Assembly (NCBI RefSeq): GCF_029948125.1
Contig: NZ_JASAMB010000021.1
Location: forward strand, 62,001 to 126,000
Reading direction: 5' to 3'
DNA: 64,000 nucleotides
Source of the DNA: Catellatospora sp. KI3
GTDB lineage: Bacteria > Actinomycetota > Actinomycetes > Mycobacteriales > Micromonosporaceae
How positions within the stretch are numbered: position 1 is the first letter of the stretch; each line of letters starts with the position of its first letter. Below the pieces are notes generated by a model. That model did not search any database and was not told the origin of the DNA. It saw nothing but the letters and a program-made list of their open reading frames with translations. A program made the translations under genes and the position numbers. Shown in pieces: positions 34,994 to 44,115 of this stretch.

Positions 34994-36576
34994 CGGGCGT
35001 CCTCCTCGGCACCGAAGCGGGCGGCCAGCGCCGCGGCCAGCTCCACCTTGTCGTCGAACGGCAGCACCTGCCCGCCGACCTCCTGGCCGGTCTCGTGCCC
35101 CTTGCCCAGCAGCGCGATCACGTCGCCGGGCAGCGCGCGGGCGACCGCCTCCGCGATGGCGCGGCGCCGCCCCGGCACCTCGATCACCTCGGCGGCGGGG
35201 TCCTCGGCCACGGCTCCGGCGAGCACGTCGCGCCGGATCGACGCCGGGTCCTCGGTACGCGGGTTGTCGTCGGTGACGATGAGCAGGTCGCTGCCGTGCG
35301 CGGCGGCCGAGCCCATGTGCGGCCGCTTGCCCGTGTCGCGGTCGCCGCCCGCGCCGAGCACGCAGATCACCCGCCCGCCGCGCGAGTCGGCCAGTGAGCG
35401 CAGCGCCCGCAGCGCCGCCACGATGGCGTCGGTCTTGTGCGCGTAGTCGACCACCCCGATGACCGGGCCGGGCGCGTCCACGCGGTCCAGGCGGCCGGGC
35501 ACGCCCCGGCAGGCGGCGATCCCGGCCGCGGCCACGGTCGGATCGACCCCGGCGGCGGTGAGGCAGCACAGCGCCAGCAGCGCGTTGGCCACGTTGTGCC
35601 GGCCGGGCAGCGCCACCGCGGCGGGCAGCCGGCCGGGCGGGCCGACGGCGGTGAACCGCTGGCCGAACGACTCCTCCACCACGTCTTCGGCGTGCCAGGT
35701 GGCCGCCGGGTTCCCCTCGGCGGAGAAGGTGACCGTGTGCGGGCGCAGCAGCACCGCCAGGGCCGGGTCGTCGAGGTTGAGCACCTCGTGGTGGCAGCGC
35801 CCGTCGAACAGGCGCGCCTTGGCCTGGAAGTAGTCCTCGCTGTCGGTGTGGAAGTCGAGGTGGTCGGAGCCGAAGTTGGTCCAGCCGCCGACGGCGAAGC
35901 GCACCCCGCCGACCCGGCCCATGGCCAGCGCGTGGCTGGAAACCTCCATCACCACCGCGGTCACGCCGCGCTCGACCGCCAGCGCGAACAGCGCGTGCAG
36001 GTCGGGCGCCTCGGGGGTGGTGCGCTTGCTGGACACCGTCGTCTGGCCCAGCCGGGTCTCCACCGTGCCGATCAGGCCGGTGACGTGCCCGGCGGCGCGC
36101 AGCCCCGACTCGACCAGGTACGCCGTGGAGGTCTTGCCCGCGGTGCCGGTCAGCCCGATCACGGCCAGCTTGGTGGTGGGCGAGCCGTAGACCAGGTCGG
36201 CGACGGGGCCCAGGCTCTGCCGCGGGTCGGCCACCACCAGCACCGGCACCCCGGCGGCGGCCGCGACGGCGACGCCCTCGTGGGCCGCGCCGGCCTCGTC
36301 GGTCAGCACGGCGACCGCGCCGGCGGCCAGCGCGGCGACGACGAACTCGGCGCCGTGGCGCCGGGCGCCGGGCAGGGCCGCGTACAGGTCTCCGGGCAGC
36401 ACCTGGTCGCTGGCGTGGGTCACGCCGGTGACCACGTTCCCGTCGGCGACGGGCGCCGAACCGGCCAGCGCCGCGACGGCGGACAGGTCCACCGGGACGA
36501 TGTGGGTGGGGCGCAGCACGGCCGGTAGTGTCCCGCCGGACTGCCCGGCGGTGGTGGAGCTGAGTTTGCCTGGCAC
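34990..36576 (-). CDS. murE: UDP-MurNAc-dipeptide--meso-DAP ligase
   Basis: 528 aa. VTGVTHASDQVLPGDLYAAL, GLTGTAGKTSTAYLVESGL (ATP loop at about residue 152), TNFGSDHLDFH and, near residue 440, DDNPRTEDP. The DNPR box is the mark of enzymes that add meso-diaminopimelate rather than lysine, so the wall is predicted to be DAP-type. About 20 residues before the first conserved segment could mean a slightly later start. Confidence 0.96.
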   Translation of the reverse strand: MPGKLSSTTAGQSGGTLPAVLRPTHIVPVDLSAVAALAGSAPVADGNVVTGVTHASDQVLPGDLYAALPGARRHGAEFVVAALAAGAVAVLTDEAGAAHEGVAVAAAAGVPVLVVADPRQSLGPVADLVYGSPTTKLAVIGLTGTAGKTSTAYLVESGLRAAGHVTGLIGTVETRLGQTTVSSKRTTPEAPDLHALFALAVERGVTAVVMEVSSHALAMGRVGGVRFAVGGWTNFGSDHLDFHTDSEDYFQAKARLFDGRCHHEVLNLDDPALAVLLRPHTVTFSAEGNPAATWHAEDVVEESFGQRFTAVGPPGRLPAAVALPGRHNVANALLALCCLTAAGVDPTVAAAGIAACRGVPGRLDRVDAPGPVIGVVDYAHKTDAIVAALRALRSLADSRGGRVICVLGAGGDRDTGKRPHMGSAAAHGSDLLIVTDDNPRTEDPASIRRDVLAGAVAEDPAAEVIEVPGRRRAIAEAVARALPGDVIALLGKGHETGQEVGGQVLPFDDKVELAAALAARFGAEEDAR

Positions 36577-36652
36577 GGCGTCAGACCTTACCCGCTGCGC
36601 GGTGACGCGCCGTACACCTGTGCCCGCTGTGTCTGACTTCTAGTGACATTGA

Positions 36653-38935
36653 TCAGTAATGCGTCACAAAGTCGGGCGACTTCTGCGTGCTCGGCAGCAC
36701 CTTGAAGTGACGCAGCGTGAACGCCATGATGTCGCGGAACGCCGGACCCGCCACCTTGCCGCCCGCGCCGAGTCCGGGCGCCTTCACGAACACCGCGATG
36801 ACGTAGCGCGGCGCCTCGGCCGGGGCCATGCCGATGAACGAGCCGACCTCGCCCTTGACGTACTTGCCGTTGACGACCTGCGAGCCGGTGCCGGTCTTGC
36901 CCGCGATCCGGTAGCCGGCCAGCGCGGCCGACCGGCCGGTGGCGCCGTCGACGGTGGTGACCGCCTCCATGATCCGGCGCAGCGAGGCCGCGGTCTCGGG
37001 GCTGATGACCCGGTGCGACTTCGGGGCCGGGCCGGGCGTGTGGGCGCCCTTCGGGTCGATCGTCTCCTTGATCAGGTGCGGCTGCATCCAGACGCCGTCG
37101 TTGGCGATGGTCGCGTAGACCTCGGCCATCTGCAGCGGCGTCACGGCCACCCCGTGGCCGATCGGGATCGAGCCGTACGACGACCCGCTCCAGTTCTCCG
37201 GCGGCTGCACCAGGCCGGAGGACTCGCCGGGCACCCCGATACCGGTCGGCTCGCCGAGCCCGAACCTCCGCTGGTACTCGTACAGCTTCTGCGGGCCCAG
37301 CTTGTCGGCGATCTTGATCGTCGCCACGTTCGACGAGAACGCCATCAGCCCCGGCAGCGTGATCTTGGTGCCCTCGGCGAACATGTGCGTGTCCCGGTAC
37401 GGCGCCCCGCCCTTGTAGATCACCGGGCCGATGGAGACGGTCGAGTCGGGCTTGACCACGCCCTCCTCCAGCGCCGCCGAGAGGGTGACCGCCTTGTGCA
37501 CCGACCCCGGGTCGACCACGATCGAGGTGGCCGCGTCGACCAGCTCGTTGGGCTTGGCGTCGCTCCAGTCGGCCGCGTTGAACGTCGGGTACGACGCCTG
37601 CGCGACCACCTCACCCGTCTTCACGTCGATCACCACCGCGGCGCCCCAGACCGCGTGCTCCTTCTCCATGTTCTGGAACAGCGTGCGCTGCGCCTGGTAC
37701 TGCACGTCCCAGTCGATGGTGAGCATCAGCGAGCTGCCCGGCTGCGCGGGCGTCTCGTGGCGGTAGCCGCCGGGGATGGGCTTGCGCAGCTCGGCGTTGC
37801 CGACCTCGTACACCAGCTCGCCGTTGTGGCCGCGCAGCACGTCGTCGTAGCGGGCCTCCAGCCCGGCCAGGCCGGTCATGTCGGTGCCGGTGAAGCCGAT
37901 CAGGTTGGCGGCCAGGTCCGCGCCGGGCAGGTCGCGGCGCTCGTCGCGCTCGACCCGGATGCCGTCCAGCTTCATCGCGCGCACCTGCTCGGCGGCCTCC
38001 ACGCTCAGCCCGCGCACCAGCCAGCGGAACCGCACCGGCCCGCCGATGACCTCCTGGGTGCCCTTGCGCAGCAGCGGCTCCAGCTCCGACGGGGCCTTGC
38101 CGAGCAGCGGCGCGAGCTTCTGGGCCGTACCCACCGGGTCGTCGACCAGCTCGGGGTCCACGGCGACGAAGCGCGCCTCGACGCTGCGGGCCAGCACCTT
38201 GCCGTTGCGGTCGAAGATCGCGCCGCGCGGTGCGGCCAGGCCGACCTCGTCCAGCCGCTCCTTCAGCCCGGCGGCCGCGAACGCGGGCGCGTCGGCGAGC
38301 TGGAACTGCACCAGGCGGATGCCGATGACCACGAACAGCAGCAGCGACAGCACCGTGGCCAGCCGCAGCCGCCGGTTCGGCGAGCCCAGCCGGGGCGGGG
38401 TCGGCATGACCGCCGCCGGGCGGTCCGGGCCGCCGCGCCGCTGCGGGCCGCGCCGCTGCCACGGGGGTACGACCGCGGCCCCGCGCCGCGCCGCCTCGCG
38501 TGCCCCGACCGGCCCCCGCCGGGGCTCCCGTCCCGCGGGCTCGCCGCGTCCGGCCGTGCGCTTGAGCCCGGCGGCGGCGCGGGTCGGCGGCTCGTCGGCG
38601 CGCCCGCCGCGGACCATGCGCAGCGCGGCCCGGCGCCGCTGCAGCTCCCGCTCGGCCAGCGCGTCGAGTTCGTCCTCGTCCTGCTCGGCCTCCGGCTCGC
38701 GGGGCGCGCTCGCGCGGGCGCCGCGCGGGCGCTGCGCCTCGGCGCGGGCCCGGCCGACCGGCGGAACATGCTGGACGCGCGGATTGCGGCCCTCGTCCGG
38801 ATCATCGGTCTCGCCCGCCCGGGGGGCTCCGTCACGGACGGTGCGGCCGCGTGGGGTGAAGGCGCGCGCGTCGGAGATGCCCGACCGGCGTGAGGTGTCG
38901 CGCCGGGGTGGTTCCTCGTCTTCGCGCCGCGCCAT
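36653..38935 (-). CDS. ftsI: Septal penicillin-binding protein FtsI (PBP3/PbpB)
   Basis: 760 aa from ATG 38935 behind GGGGAG; the open frame begins 58 codons earlier but that part lies over an inverted repeat and has no start signal. Residues 1-190 are a long charged cytoplasmic region with many Arg and Glu, followed by one transmembrane helix (about 196-215), the dimerisation domain and the transpeptidase with the three active-site motifs SVHK (in VDPGSVHKAV), SSN (in FSSNVATI) and KTG (in AGKTGTGSQV). It cross-links septal wall with FtsW. The large cytoplasmic extension is typical of actinobacteria. Confidence 0.96.
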   Translation of the reverse strand: MARREDEEPPRRDTSRRSGISDARAFTPRGRTVRDGAPRAGETDDPDEGRNPRVQHVPPVGRARAEAQRPRGARASAPREPEAEQDEDELDALAERELQRRRAALRMVRGGRADEPPTRAAAGLKRTAGRGEPAGREPRRGPVGAREAARRGAAVVPPWQRRGPQRRGGPDRPAAVMPTPPRLGSPNRRLRLATVLSLLLFVVIGIRLVQFQLADAPAFAAAGLKERLDEVGLAAPRGAIFDRNGKVLARSVEARFVAVDPELVDDPVGTAQKLAPLLGKAPSELEPLLRKGTQEVIGGPVRFRWLVRGLSVEAAEQVRAMKLDGIRVERDERRDLPGADLAANLIGFTGTDMTGLAGLEARYDDVLRGHNGELVYEVGNAELRKPIPGGYRHETPAQPGSSLMLTIDWDVQYQAQRTLFQNMEKEHAVWGAAVVIDVKTGEVVAQASYPTFNAADWSDAKPNELVDAATSIVVDPGSVHKAVTLSAALEEGVVKPDSTVSIGPVIYKGGAPYRDTHMFAEGTKITLPGLMAFSSNVATIKIADKLGPQKLYEYQRRFGLGEPTGIGVPGESSGLVQPPENWSGSSYGSIPIGHGVAVTPLQMAEVYATIANDGVWMQPHLIKETIDPKGAHTPGPAPKSHRVISPETAASLRRIMEAVTTVDGATGRSAALAGYRIAGKTGTGSQVVNGKYVKGEVGSFIGMAPAEAPRYVIAVFVKAPGLGAGGKVAGPAFRDIMAFTLRHFKVLPSTQKSPDFVTHY

Positions 38936-38999
38936 GGTCTCCCCTTCACCGGACCCCGCCCGGTCCTCGCTCACCCGAGATCGACCAAGATCGACCAAA

Positions 39000-39052
39000 T
39001 TGCCGGGCAATCGGGCACTGGACAGGCCCGGATACGCCCGATTGCCTGGCAA
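39000..39052. repeat. Inverted repeat between ftsL and ftsI
   Basis: ttgccgggcaatcgggc and gcccgattgcctggcaa pair over 17 positions with one mismatch, with a 19-base loop. Just upstream is a tandem gatcgaccaa duplication. It lies in the 177-base untranslated gap before ftsI and could fold in the dcw mRNA. Confidence 0.7.
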
Positions 39053-39112
39053 CCCGGGACCCACGGCGACGCGGCGCGGCCCGGGCGGGGCCGCGCCGCG
39101 GCGCGTCACGTA

Positions 39113-39664
39113 CTACTGGCTGGTGATGCTGGGCTTGCCGGTGGCCGGCTGCGGCACACCGATGATCTTGCCATCGGGCAGCCGGATGAACGCGGGCGCG
39201 CCCGCGGGCACCAGGCCGAGCCGCTTGGCCGCCGCCTCCAGCCGACCGGGCGACTCCGCCTCCGCGATCTCCTGGCTCACCTGCTGCTCGCGCAGGTCCA
39301 GCTGGGCCTGCTTGTGGTTCAGCTCGGTCAGGTGCAGGCCGTTCTCTGCGATCTTGGTGTTGAGCACCAGGATGCCGAGCACCCCGGCCACCACGACCAC
39401 CACGATGAGCAGCACGAACGGCGTACGCGGGGCCGCCACCGGCACCGGGGGCGCCAGTCGCAGCCGCGGCCGGCGTACCGGCTCCTCGGCCACCGGCTGC
39501 GCCGCCAGCGCGGCGTTGCCGCTCATGCGGTACCGCCCGCGCGCAACCTCGTCACGTGCGGGAACAGCTGCCGTCGCATGCGCCGCGCTCCGACCCCCCG
39601 GGCGCGGCGCCGCCTGCGGCGGCTCGGTGCTGCGGCGCGATGCCCGCAGCGGTGTCACGTTCAT
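39113..39664 (-). CDS. ftsL: FtsL-like cell division protein
   Basis: 183 aa from ATG 39664, preceded by AAAGGGGGCA; ATG 39697 is 11 codons earlier. A Pro/Arg-rich cytoplasmic N-terminus is followed by one transmembrane helix (about residues 82-105) and a leucine-zipper-like coil (NGLHLTELNHKQAQLDLREQ). The C-terminus has RLGLVPAGAPAFIRLPDG, seen in actinobacterial FtsL. It would pair with FtsB and FtsQ at the divisome. Assignment rests on topology and position. Confidence 0.85.
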   Translation of the reverse strand: MNVTPLRASRRSTEPPQAAPRPGGRSAAHATAAVPARDEVARGRYRMSGNAALAAQPVAEEPVRRPRLRLAPPVPVAAPRTPFVLLIVVVVVAGVLGILVLNTKIAENGLHLTELNHKQAQLDLREQQVSQEIAEAESPGRLEAAAKRLGLVPAGAPAFIRLPDGKIIGVPQPATGKPSITSQ

Positions 39665-39693
39665 CTTTGCCCCCTTTGCTCGCAGCTGTCGGT

Positions 39694-40680
39694 TCATGGA
39701 CTGTGGTCCGTGTCGATCGTCTCCGCCGCGCGCAACCGCACCGATCCGGCTCGCGGGTTGCGCGCCACCTCCTCGTCGCTGGGCAGCTCCGCCCCACCCC
39801 GGGTGAGCAGCTTCAGCGTCGGCCCGGTGCCCGGCAGCTCGATCGGCAGGCCGATCGGAGCGGTGCTGCGCGCGCGGGCCACGAAGGCCTGCTTAGTGAT
39901 CTTGTCTTCGAGCGAGTGGTACGACAGCACGACCACCCGACCGCCCGGCGTCAGCGCGTCGATCGTCCGCGGCAGTGCCCGTTCCCAGGTGGACAGCTCG
40001 CCGTTGACCTCGATACGCAGCGCCTGGAACGTCCGCTTCGCCGGATGTCCCCCGGTACGCCGGGCCGGTGCCGGGATCGAGTCCCGCACCAGCTCGGCCA
40101 GCAGCGCCGATGACGTGATCGGCGCCTTGGCACGCTCGCGCACGATCGCCGCGGCGATCTTGGACGCGAACTTCTCCTCGCCGTACACCCGCAGCACGCG
40201 GGTCAGTTCGCCGTGGGAGTAGGTGTTGACGATCTCCTGGGCGGTCGTGCCGGTGGTCTGATCCATCCGCATGTCCAGCGGCGCGTCCTGGGCGTAGGCG
40301 AACCCCCGGTCGGCCTCGTCGAGCTGCAGCGACGACACGCCCAGGTCGAACAGGGCGCTGTCGATCGCGTCGATGCCCAGCTTGACCAGCACGTCGGGCA
40401 GCTCGTCGTAGACGGCGTGCACGAGATGGATCCGGTCGGCGAAGGGAGCCAGCCGTCGTTGCGAGTGGGCCAGGGCCTCGGTGTCGCGGTCCAGCCCCAC
40501 CAGGATCGTGTTCGGATGCGCGGCGAGCACCGCCTCGGCGTGACCGCCGAGACCCAGCGTGCCGTCGACGTGCACGGTGCGTCCGTCGGGGCCGCGACCG
40601 GGCCGGTCGAGAGCGGGGGCCAGCAGCTGGAGGCATCGATCGAGCAGAACCGGCACGTGTACGCCACGCGGTTCCACCAT
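39694..40680 (-). CDS. rsmH: 16S rRNA m4C1402 methyltransferase
   Basis: 328 aa from ATG 40680 behind GGGGGG; an earlier ATG at 40731 lacks a ribosome site. [14 protein letters not shown], the SAM loop [35 protein letters not shown] and the C-terminal [18 protein letters not shown] are complete. It methylates C1402 of 16S rRNA. In most bacteria it follows mraZ as the second dcw gene, as here, after a 192-base gap. Confidence 0.97.
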   Translation of the reverse strand: MVEPRGVHVPVLLDRCLQLLAPALDRPGRGPDGRTVHVDGTLGLGGHAEAVLAAHPNTILVGLDRDTEALAHSQRRLAPFADRIHLVHAVYDELPDVLVKLGIDAIDSALFDLGVSSLQLDEADRGFAYAQDAPLDMRMDQTTGTTAQEIVNTYSHGELTRVLRVYGEEKFASKIAAAIVRERAKAPITSSALLAELVRDSIPAPARRTGGHPAKRTFQALRIEVNGELSTWERALPRTIDALTPGGRVVVLSYHSLEDKITKQAFVARARSTAPIGLPIELPGTGPTLKLLTRGGAELPSDEEVARNPRAGSVRLRAAETIDTDHSP

Positions 40681-40872
40681 GGTCGAGCCCCCCTGTTCGC
40701 TGTGCCTGCCGTCGTACCGCCAGATCCCCATCCGCTTCCCCGTCCCGCCTCGCGGCCGAGGTGGGAGCGAATGCGCCTGGCATCGGGGAAGTGATGCCAG
40801 GTGCCGGAGCGGGTGGAGATCTCGCGGTACGGCGGCCCGGATCCGGCTTTCGCGCGCCAGACCCGCCCATCC

Positions 40873-41304
40873 TCATAGACCGCCGGGCAGCACCCCCTCC
40901 TCGATGTCGGCGAACTCGTCCTCGTTCGCCGCGAGGTAGGACTCCCACGACGGCTTGTCCCAGATCTCGACGCGGGTGCTCGCTCCGATGACCACCAGGT
41001 CACGGTCGAGCGCCGCGTATTCACGCAGGTGGGGCGGGATGGTGACCCGGCCCTGCCGGTCGGGGACCTCGTCGTGGGCGCCCGCGAAGAAGACCCGGCT
41101 GTAGGCGCGGGCCGCCTTGTTCGTCATGGGCGCCTCGGCGAGCTGTCCCGCGATGCGCTGGAACTCGGGCACCGTGAAGACGTAGAGGCAGCGCTCCTGC
41201 CCTTTGGTGATCACGACACCTCCCGCCAGCTCGTCCCGGAACCGGGCGGGCAGGATCAGCCGGCCCTTGTCGTCCAGCCGCGGAGTATGGGTGCCCAGGA
41301 ACAT
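40873..41304 (-). CDS. mraZ: Transcriptional regulator MraZ
   Basis: 143 aa from ATG 41304 behind [39 protein letters not shown] is the first AbrB-like half (residues 1-26) and [20 protein letters not shown] the second, with DxxGR in each. MraZ forms rings that bind direct repeats upstream of its own gene and represses the dcw operon. Those repeats are present at 41401-41434. Confidence 0.97.
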   Translation of the reverse strand: MFLGTHTPRLDDKGRLILPARFRDELAGGVVITKGQERCLYVFTVPEFQRIAGQLAEAPMTNKAARAYSRVFFAGAHDEVPDRQGRVTIPPHLREYAALDRDLVVIGASTRVEIWDKPSWESYLAANEDEFADIEEGVLPGGL

Positions 41305-41400
41305 CGGCCCCCACCCCCTCGTAGACCGACGCCGCGCTCCGACTCGTTTCGCGGACGAGTTGACGCGCGGTGCCTGCGGGGCCGGCGGACCCACGGCCCG

Positions 41401-41440
41401 CCATTGCGCCCCACTTTACTCCACTTCCCTCCACCGTCAA
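41401..41440 (-). promoter_or_regulatory. dcw operon promoter overlapped by four MraZ boxes
   Basis: On the minus strand the sequence has GTGGA, GTGGA, GTGGG and ATGG at exact 10-base steps (their complements start at 41431, 41421, 41411, 41401). The same stretch carries a promoter: TTGACG (41435-41440), 16 bases, TAAAGT (41413-41418). TGGG-type repeats at 10-bp spacing are the known MraZ operator, so binding would block RNA polymerase. The predicted leader to mraZ is about 100 bases. Confidence 0.75.
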
Positions 41441-41565
41441 TGCGAAATCAGCCTTCCGGGTGCCTTAGTGCTCCATATCGCCGCAGCTCATCGACGGTGG
41501 AGTGGAGTGGGGCGGCGGCGCGCCGGGTAACCAAGGTCATTCTTTTGACACCCGGATGCGGGTAC

Positions 41566-41636
41566 GCCGAAGGGCACTGCTCGTCACGTGGTGCTCCGCG
41601 AGCGTCGCGGAGCGTGGCGGAACAGTGCCCTTCGGC
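41566..41636. repeat. Nested hairpin downstream of the small secreted gene
   Basis: Outer 14-bp perfect stem gccgaagggcactg / cagtgcccttcggc encloses an inner stem gctccgcg / cgcggagc. It sits between the stop of the 70-codon gene (41661, minus) and the mraZ promoter, where it can stop transcription entering the dcw cluster. It could also be a mobile palindrome. Confidence 0.7.
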
Positions 41637-41660
41637 AGCGTCTTCGAAAACTTTTCGGGG

Positions 41661-41873
41661 TCAGGCCAGTTCGTCGCCGCCGCGCGGGGCGTCGTCGGTG
41701 TCCGGCGGCTGCGGGTGCTCGTCGTCGACCGTCGCCTGGGCCGGCGCGGGCGGGCGGGGGGCCGCCGCCGCGGCTGGCGCTCCCAGCAGGCTGACCGCGG
41801 CCAGGCCCGCGCCGAGCGAGAGCACCAGGCGGGTGGGGTCGAAACGGGGACGGCGGTCGGAGGGTTCCTGCAC
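41661..41873 (-). CDS. Small predicted exported protein
   Basis: 70 aa from GTG 41873 with GGAAGGACC upstream. A basic start (DRRPRFDPTR) and a hydrophobic helix (LVLSLGAGLAAVSLLG) end in an Ala run that could be a signal peptidase site (APAAAAAP); the rest is Pro/Asp-rich. No family recognised. It could be a secreted peptide or a membrane-anchored tail. Support is limited to the start signal and the signal-like sequence. Confidence 0.45.
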   Translation of the reverse strand: MQEPSDRRPRFDPTRLVLSLGAGLAAVSLLGAPAAAAAPRPPAPAQATVDDEHPQPPDTDDAPRGGDELA

Positions 41874-42158
41874 GGTGCGGTCCTTCCCGGGTCCAGCGGC
41901 GGCCGCACCGGTACGCGCGGCGACTCGCCCCTGCCCGGGATCCATCGTGAGGGGGTGGCGCAAGCGGACCGGGCAGGGCTCGGCTGATCCGCCTGGCGCA
42001 GCAGCTCGGAACCTGGCACGCACGTTCCGCCACACGCGGCTGCCCACTCGTTTTATCCCATTGCGGCCGAATAGGCAATACGCAGGGAAAACCCGCGGTC
42101 GCCCGGTGTTCTGCGCCACAGGTCCGGCGGGCCCGCCGGGTCAGGTAGCCTCTCCGGC

Positions 42159-43415
42159 GTGACGGAGAAGAAACTGCCGCTGCGCGCCACCCTTGCGGCG
42201 TCGGTGTCGCGTACCGCCGCGGCGCTGTCGCGCGCCACCGGGCGGGGCGACGGATCGGTCATCGGCGGCCGCCTCGGCATGATGATCGACCCCGACCTGC
42301 TGGCGCACCTGGCCGCGGGCCGCCGGATAGCCCTGGTCTCCGGCACCAACGGCAAGACCACCACCACGCGCTTCACCGCCGCGGCGGTCGGCGTGCTGGG
42401 CGAGGTCGCCACCAACTCGTTCGGCGCCAACATGCCCACCGGGCACACCTCCGCCCTGGCCCGCGCCGGCGCCACGCCGTACGCGGTGCTGGAGGTCGAC
42501 GAGCACTACCTCGCGCAGGTGCTGCGGGCCACCACGCCGCTGGTCGTGGCGCTGCTGAACCTGTCGCGCGACCAGCTCGACCGGGCCAAGGAAGTCGCGA
42601 TGATGGCCCAGCTGTGGCGCGACGCGCTGGTCGACCACCCGGACGTGCACGTGGTGGCCAACGCCGACGACCCGATGGTCGTCTACGCCGCCGCCGCGCA
42701 CGCCGCCTCCGGCACCGGCGGGGTCACCTGGTTCTCGGCCGGCCAGCGCTGGCGCGAGGACGCCCACGTCTGCCCCGCCTGCGGCGCCCACATCGACCGC
42801 GACGGCACCGACGACGGCTGGCGCTGCGCCAGCGGCGACCTGGTCCGGCCCACCCCGCAGTGGACCGTCGGCGACAACGCCGTGATCGACCCCGCGGGCA
42901 TGTCGCACGAGCTCAAGCTGCAGCTGCCCGGCAAGGTCAACGTCGGCAACGCGGCCACCGCGCTGGCCGTGGCGCACCGGTTCGGCGTCGACCCGGCCGC
43001 GGCCGCGCCCCGGCTGGCCGAGGTCGCCAGCGTCGCGGGCCGCTACGCCCAGGTCGACCGGGACGGCCGCAACATCCGCCTGCTGCTGGCCAAGAACCCG
43101 GCCAGCTGGCTGGAGGCGTTCGACATGGCCGAGCAGCAGCCCACGCTGCTGTCCATCAACGCCCGCGACCCCGACGGCTTCGACACCAGCTGGCTGTTCG
43201 ACGTCGACTTCGCACCCCTGCGCGGCCGCCAGGTGCTCATCACCGGCGACCGGGCGTACGACCTCGCCGTCCGGCTGGAGGTCAACCAGGTGCCGTTCAC
43301 GCACGTCAAGACCTTCGCCGAGGCGGTCGCGGCGGTGCCGCCCGGCCGGCTGGAAGTGATCGCGAACTACACCGCGTTCCAGGACATCCGAGCGGAGTTG
43401 GATCGAGTTGTCTAG
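42159..43415 (+). CDS. murT: Lipid II isoglutaminyl synthase, MurT subunit
   Basis: 418 aa from GTG 42159. It is a Mur-ligase-like protein: ATP loop LVSGTNGKTTTTRF at about residue 62, EVDEHYLAQ, LNLSRDQLDRAKEV, a Cys4 ribbon (CPACGAHID and following WRCASGDL, about residues 205-230), and a C-terminal DUF1727 domain with SINARDPDGFDTSWLFDVDF. With GatD it amidates D-Glu of lipid II to D-iGln. It overlaps gatD by eight bases and is divergent from the dcw cluster. Confidence 0.95.
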   Translation: MTEKKLPLRATLAASVSRTAAALSRATGRGDGSVIGGRLGMMIDPDLLAHLAAGRRIALVSGTNGKTTTTRFTAAAVGVLGEVATNSFGANMPTGHTSALARAGATPYAVLEVDEHYLAQVLRATTPLVVALLNLSRDQLDRAKEVAMMAQLWRDALVDHPDVHVVANADDPMVVYAAAAHAASGTGGVTWFSAGQRWREDAHVCPACGAHIDRDGTDDGWRCASGDLVRPTPQWTVGDNAVIDPAGMSHELKLQLPGKVNVGNAATALAVAHRFGVDPAAAAPRLAEVASVAGRYAQVDRDGRNIRLLLAKNPASWLEAFDMAEQQPTLLSINARDPDGFDTSWLFDVDFAPLRGRQVLITGDRAYDLAVRLEVNQVPFTHVKTFAEAVAAVPPGRLEVIANYTAFQDIRAELDRVV

Positions 43416-44115
43416 CGCACTGCAGATCGTCTGGGTCTACCCCGACCTGCTCTCCACGTACGGCGACCGGGGCAACATGCTGATCCTGGCGCACCGGGCC
43501 AGGGCGCGCGGCATCCCCGTGCAGACCGTCGAGGTCCGCTCCGACCAGAAGCTGCCCACCGGGGACATCTACCTGCTCGGCGGCGGCGAGGACGGCCCGC
43601 AGGCCCTGGCCGCGCAGCGCCTCAACGCCGACGGAGGGCTGCACGACGCCGTCGCGCGGCGCGCCGTGGTGTTCGCCGTGTGCGCCGGGTACCAGCTGCT
43701 CGGGCGCAGCTTCTACGCCAAGGGCGCCGAGTGCGCCGGGCTGAGCCTGCTCGACCTGTACTCCGACCGCGGCCCGACCCGCGCCGTCGGCGAGCTGGCC
43801 GGCGAGGTCGACCCGGTGCTGGGCGTGCCCACGCTGACCGGGTTCGAGAACCACGGCGGCCGCACCCACCTCGGCCGCGGCGTCCGGCCGCTGGTCCGGG
43901 TGCAGACCGGCGTCGGCAACGACGGCGTCAGCGAGGGGGCCTGGAACGGCACCGTCCTGGGCACGTACGCCCACGGCCCGGCCCTGTCGCGCAACCCCGG
44001 CCTGGCCGACCTGCTGCTGCGCTGGGCCACCGGCGCGGAGACCCTGCCCGCCATGGACGACACCTGGCCCACCCGGCTGCGCGCCGAGCGCCTGTCCGCC
44101 ACGGGAAACGCGTGA
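43408..44115 (+). CDS. gatD: Lipid II isoglutaminyl synthase, GatD glutaminase subunit
   Basis: 235 aa from TTG 43408, inside the end of murT. It is a CobB/CobQ-type class I amidotransferase: PDLLSTYGDRGNMLILAHRA at the start, YLLGGGEDGPQ, nucleophile Cys in FAVCAGYQLLG (about residue 92), GFENHGGRTHLG and catalytic His in GTYAHGPALSRNP. It releases ammonia from glutamine for MurT. The TTG is chosen because it places the conserved IVWVYPDLL segment near the N-terminus; no other start is close. Confidence 0.94.
   Translation: MSSALQIVWVYPDLLSTYGDRGNMLILAHRARARGIPVQTVEVRSDQKLPTGDIYLLGGGEDGPQALAAQRLNADGGLHDAVARRAVVFAVCAGYQLLGRSFYAKGAECAGLSLLDLYSDRGPTRAVGELAGEVDPVLGVPTLTGFENHGGRTHLGRGVRPLVRVQTGVGNDGVSEGAWNGTVLGTYAHGPALSRNPGLADLLLRWATGAETLPAMDDTWPTRLRAERLSATGNA

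Noticed and set aside
38936-39109. 58-codon N-terminal extension of ftsI
   Set aside because: It runs through the ftsL-ftsI inverted repeat and has no ribosome site, whereas ATG 38935 has GGGGAG.
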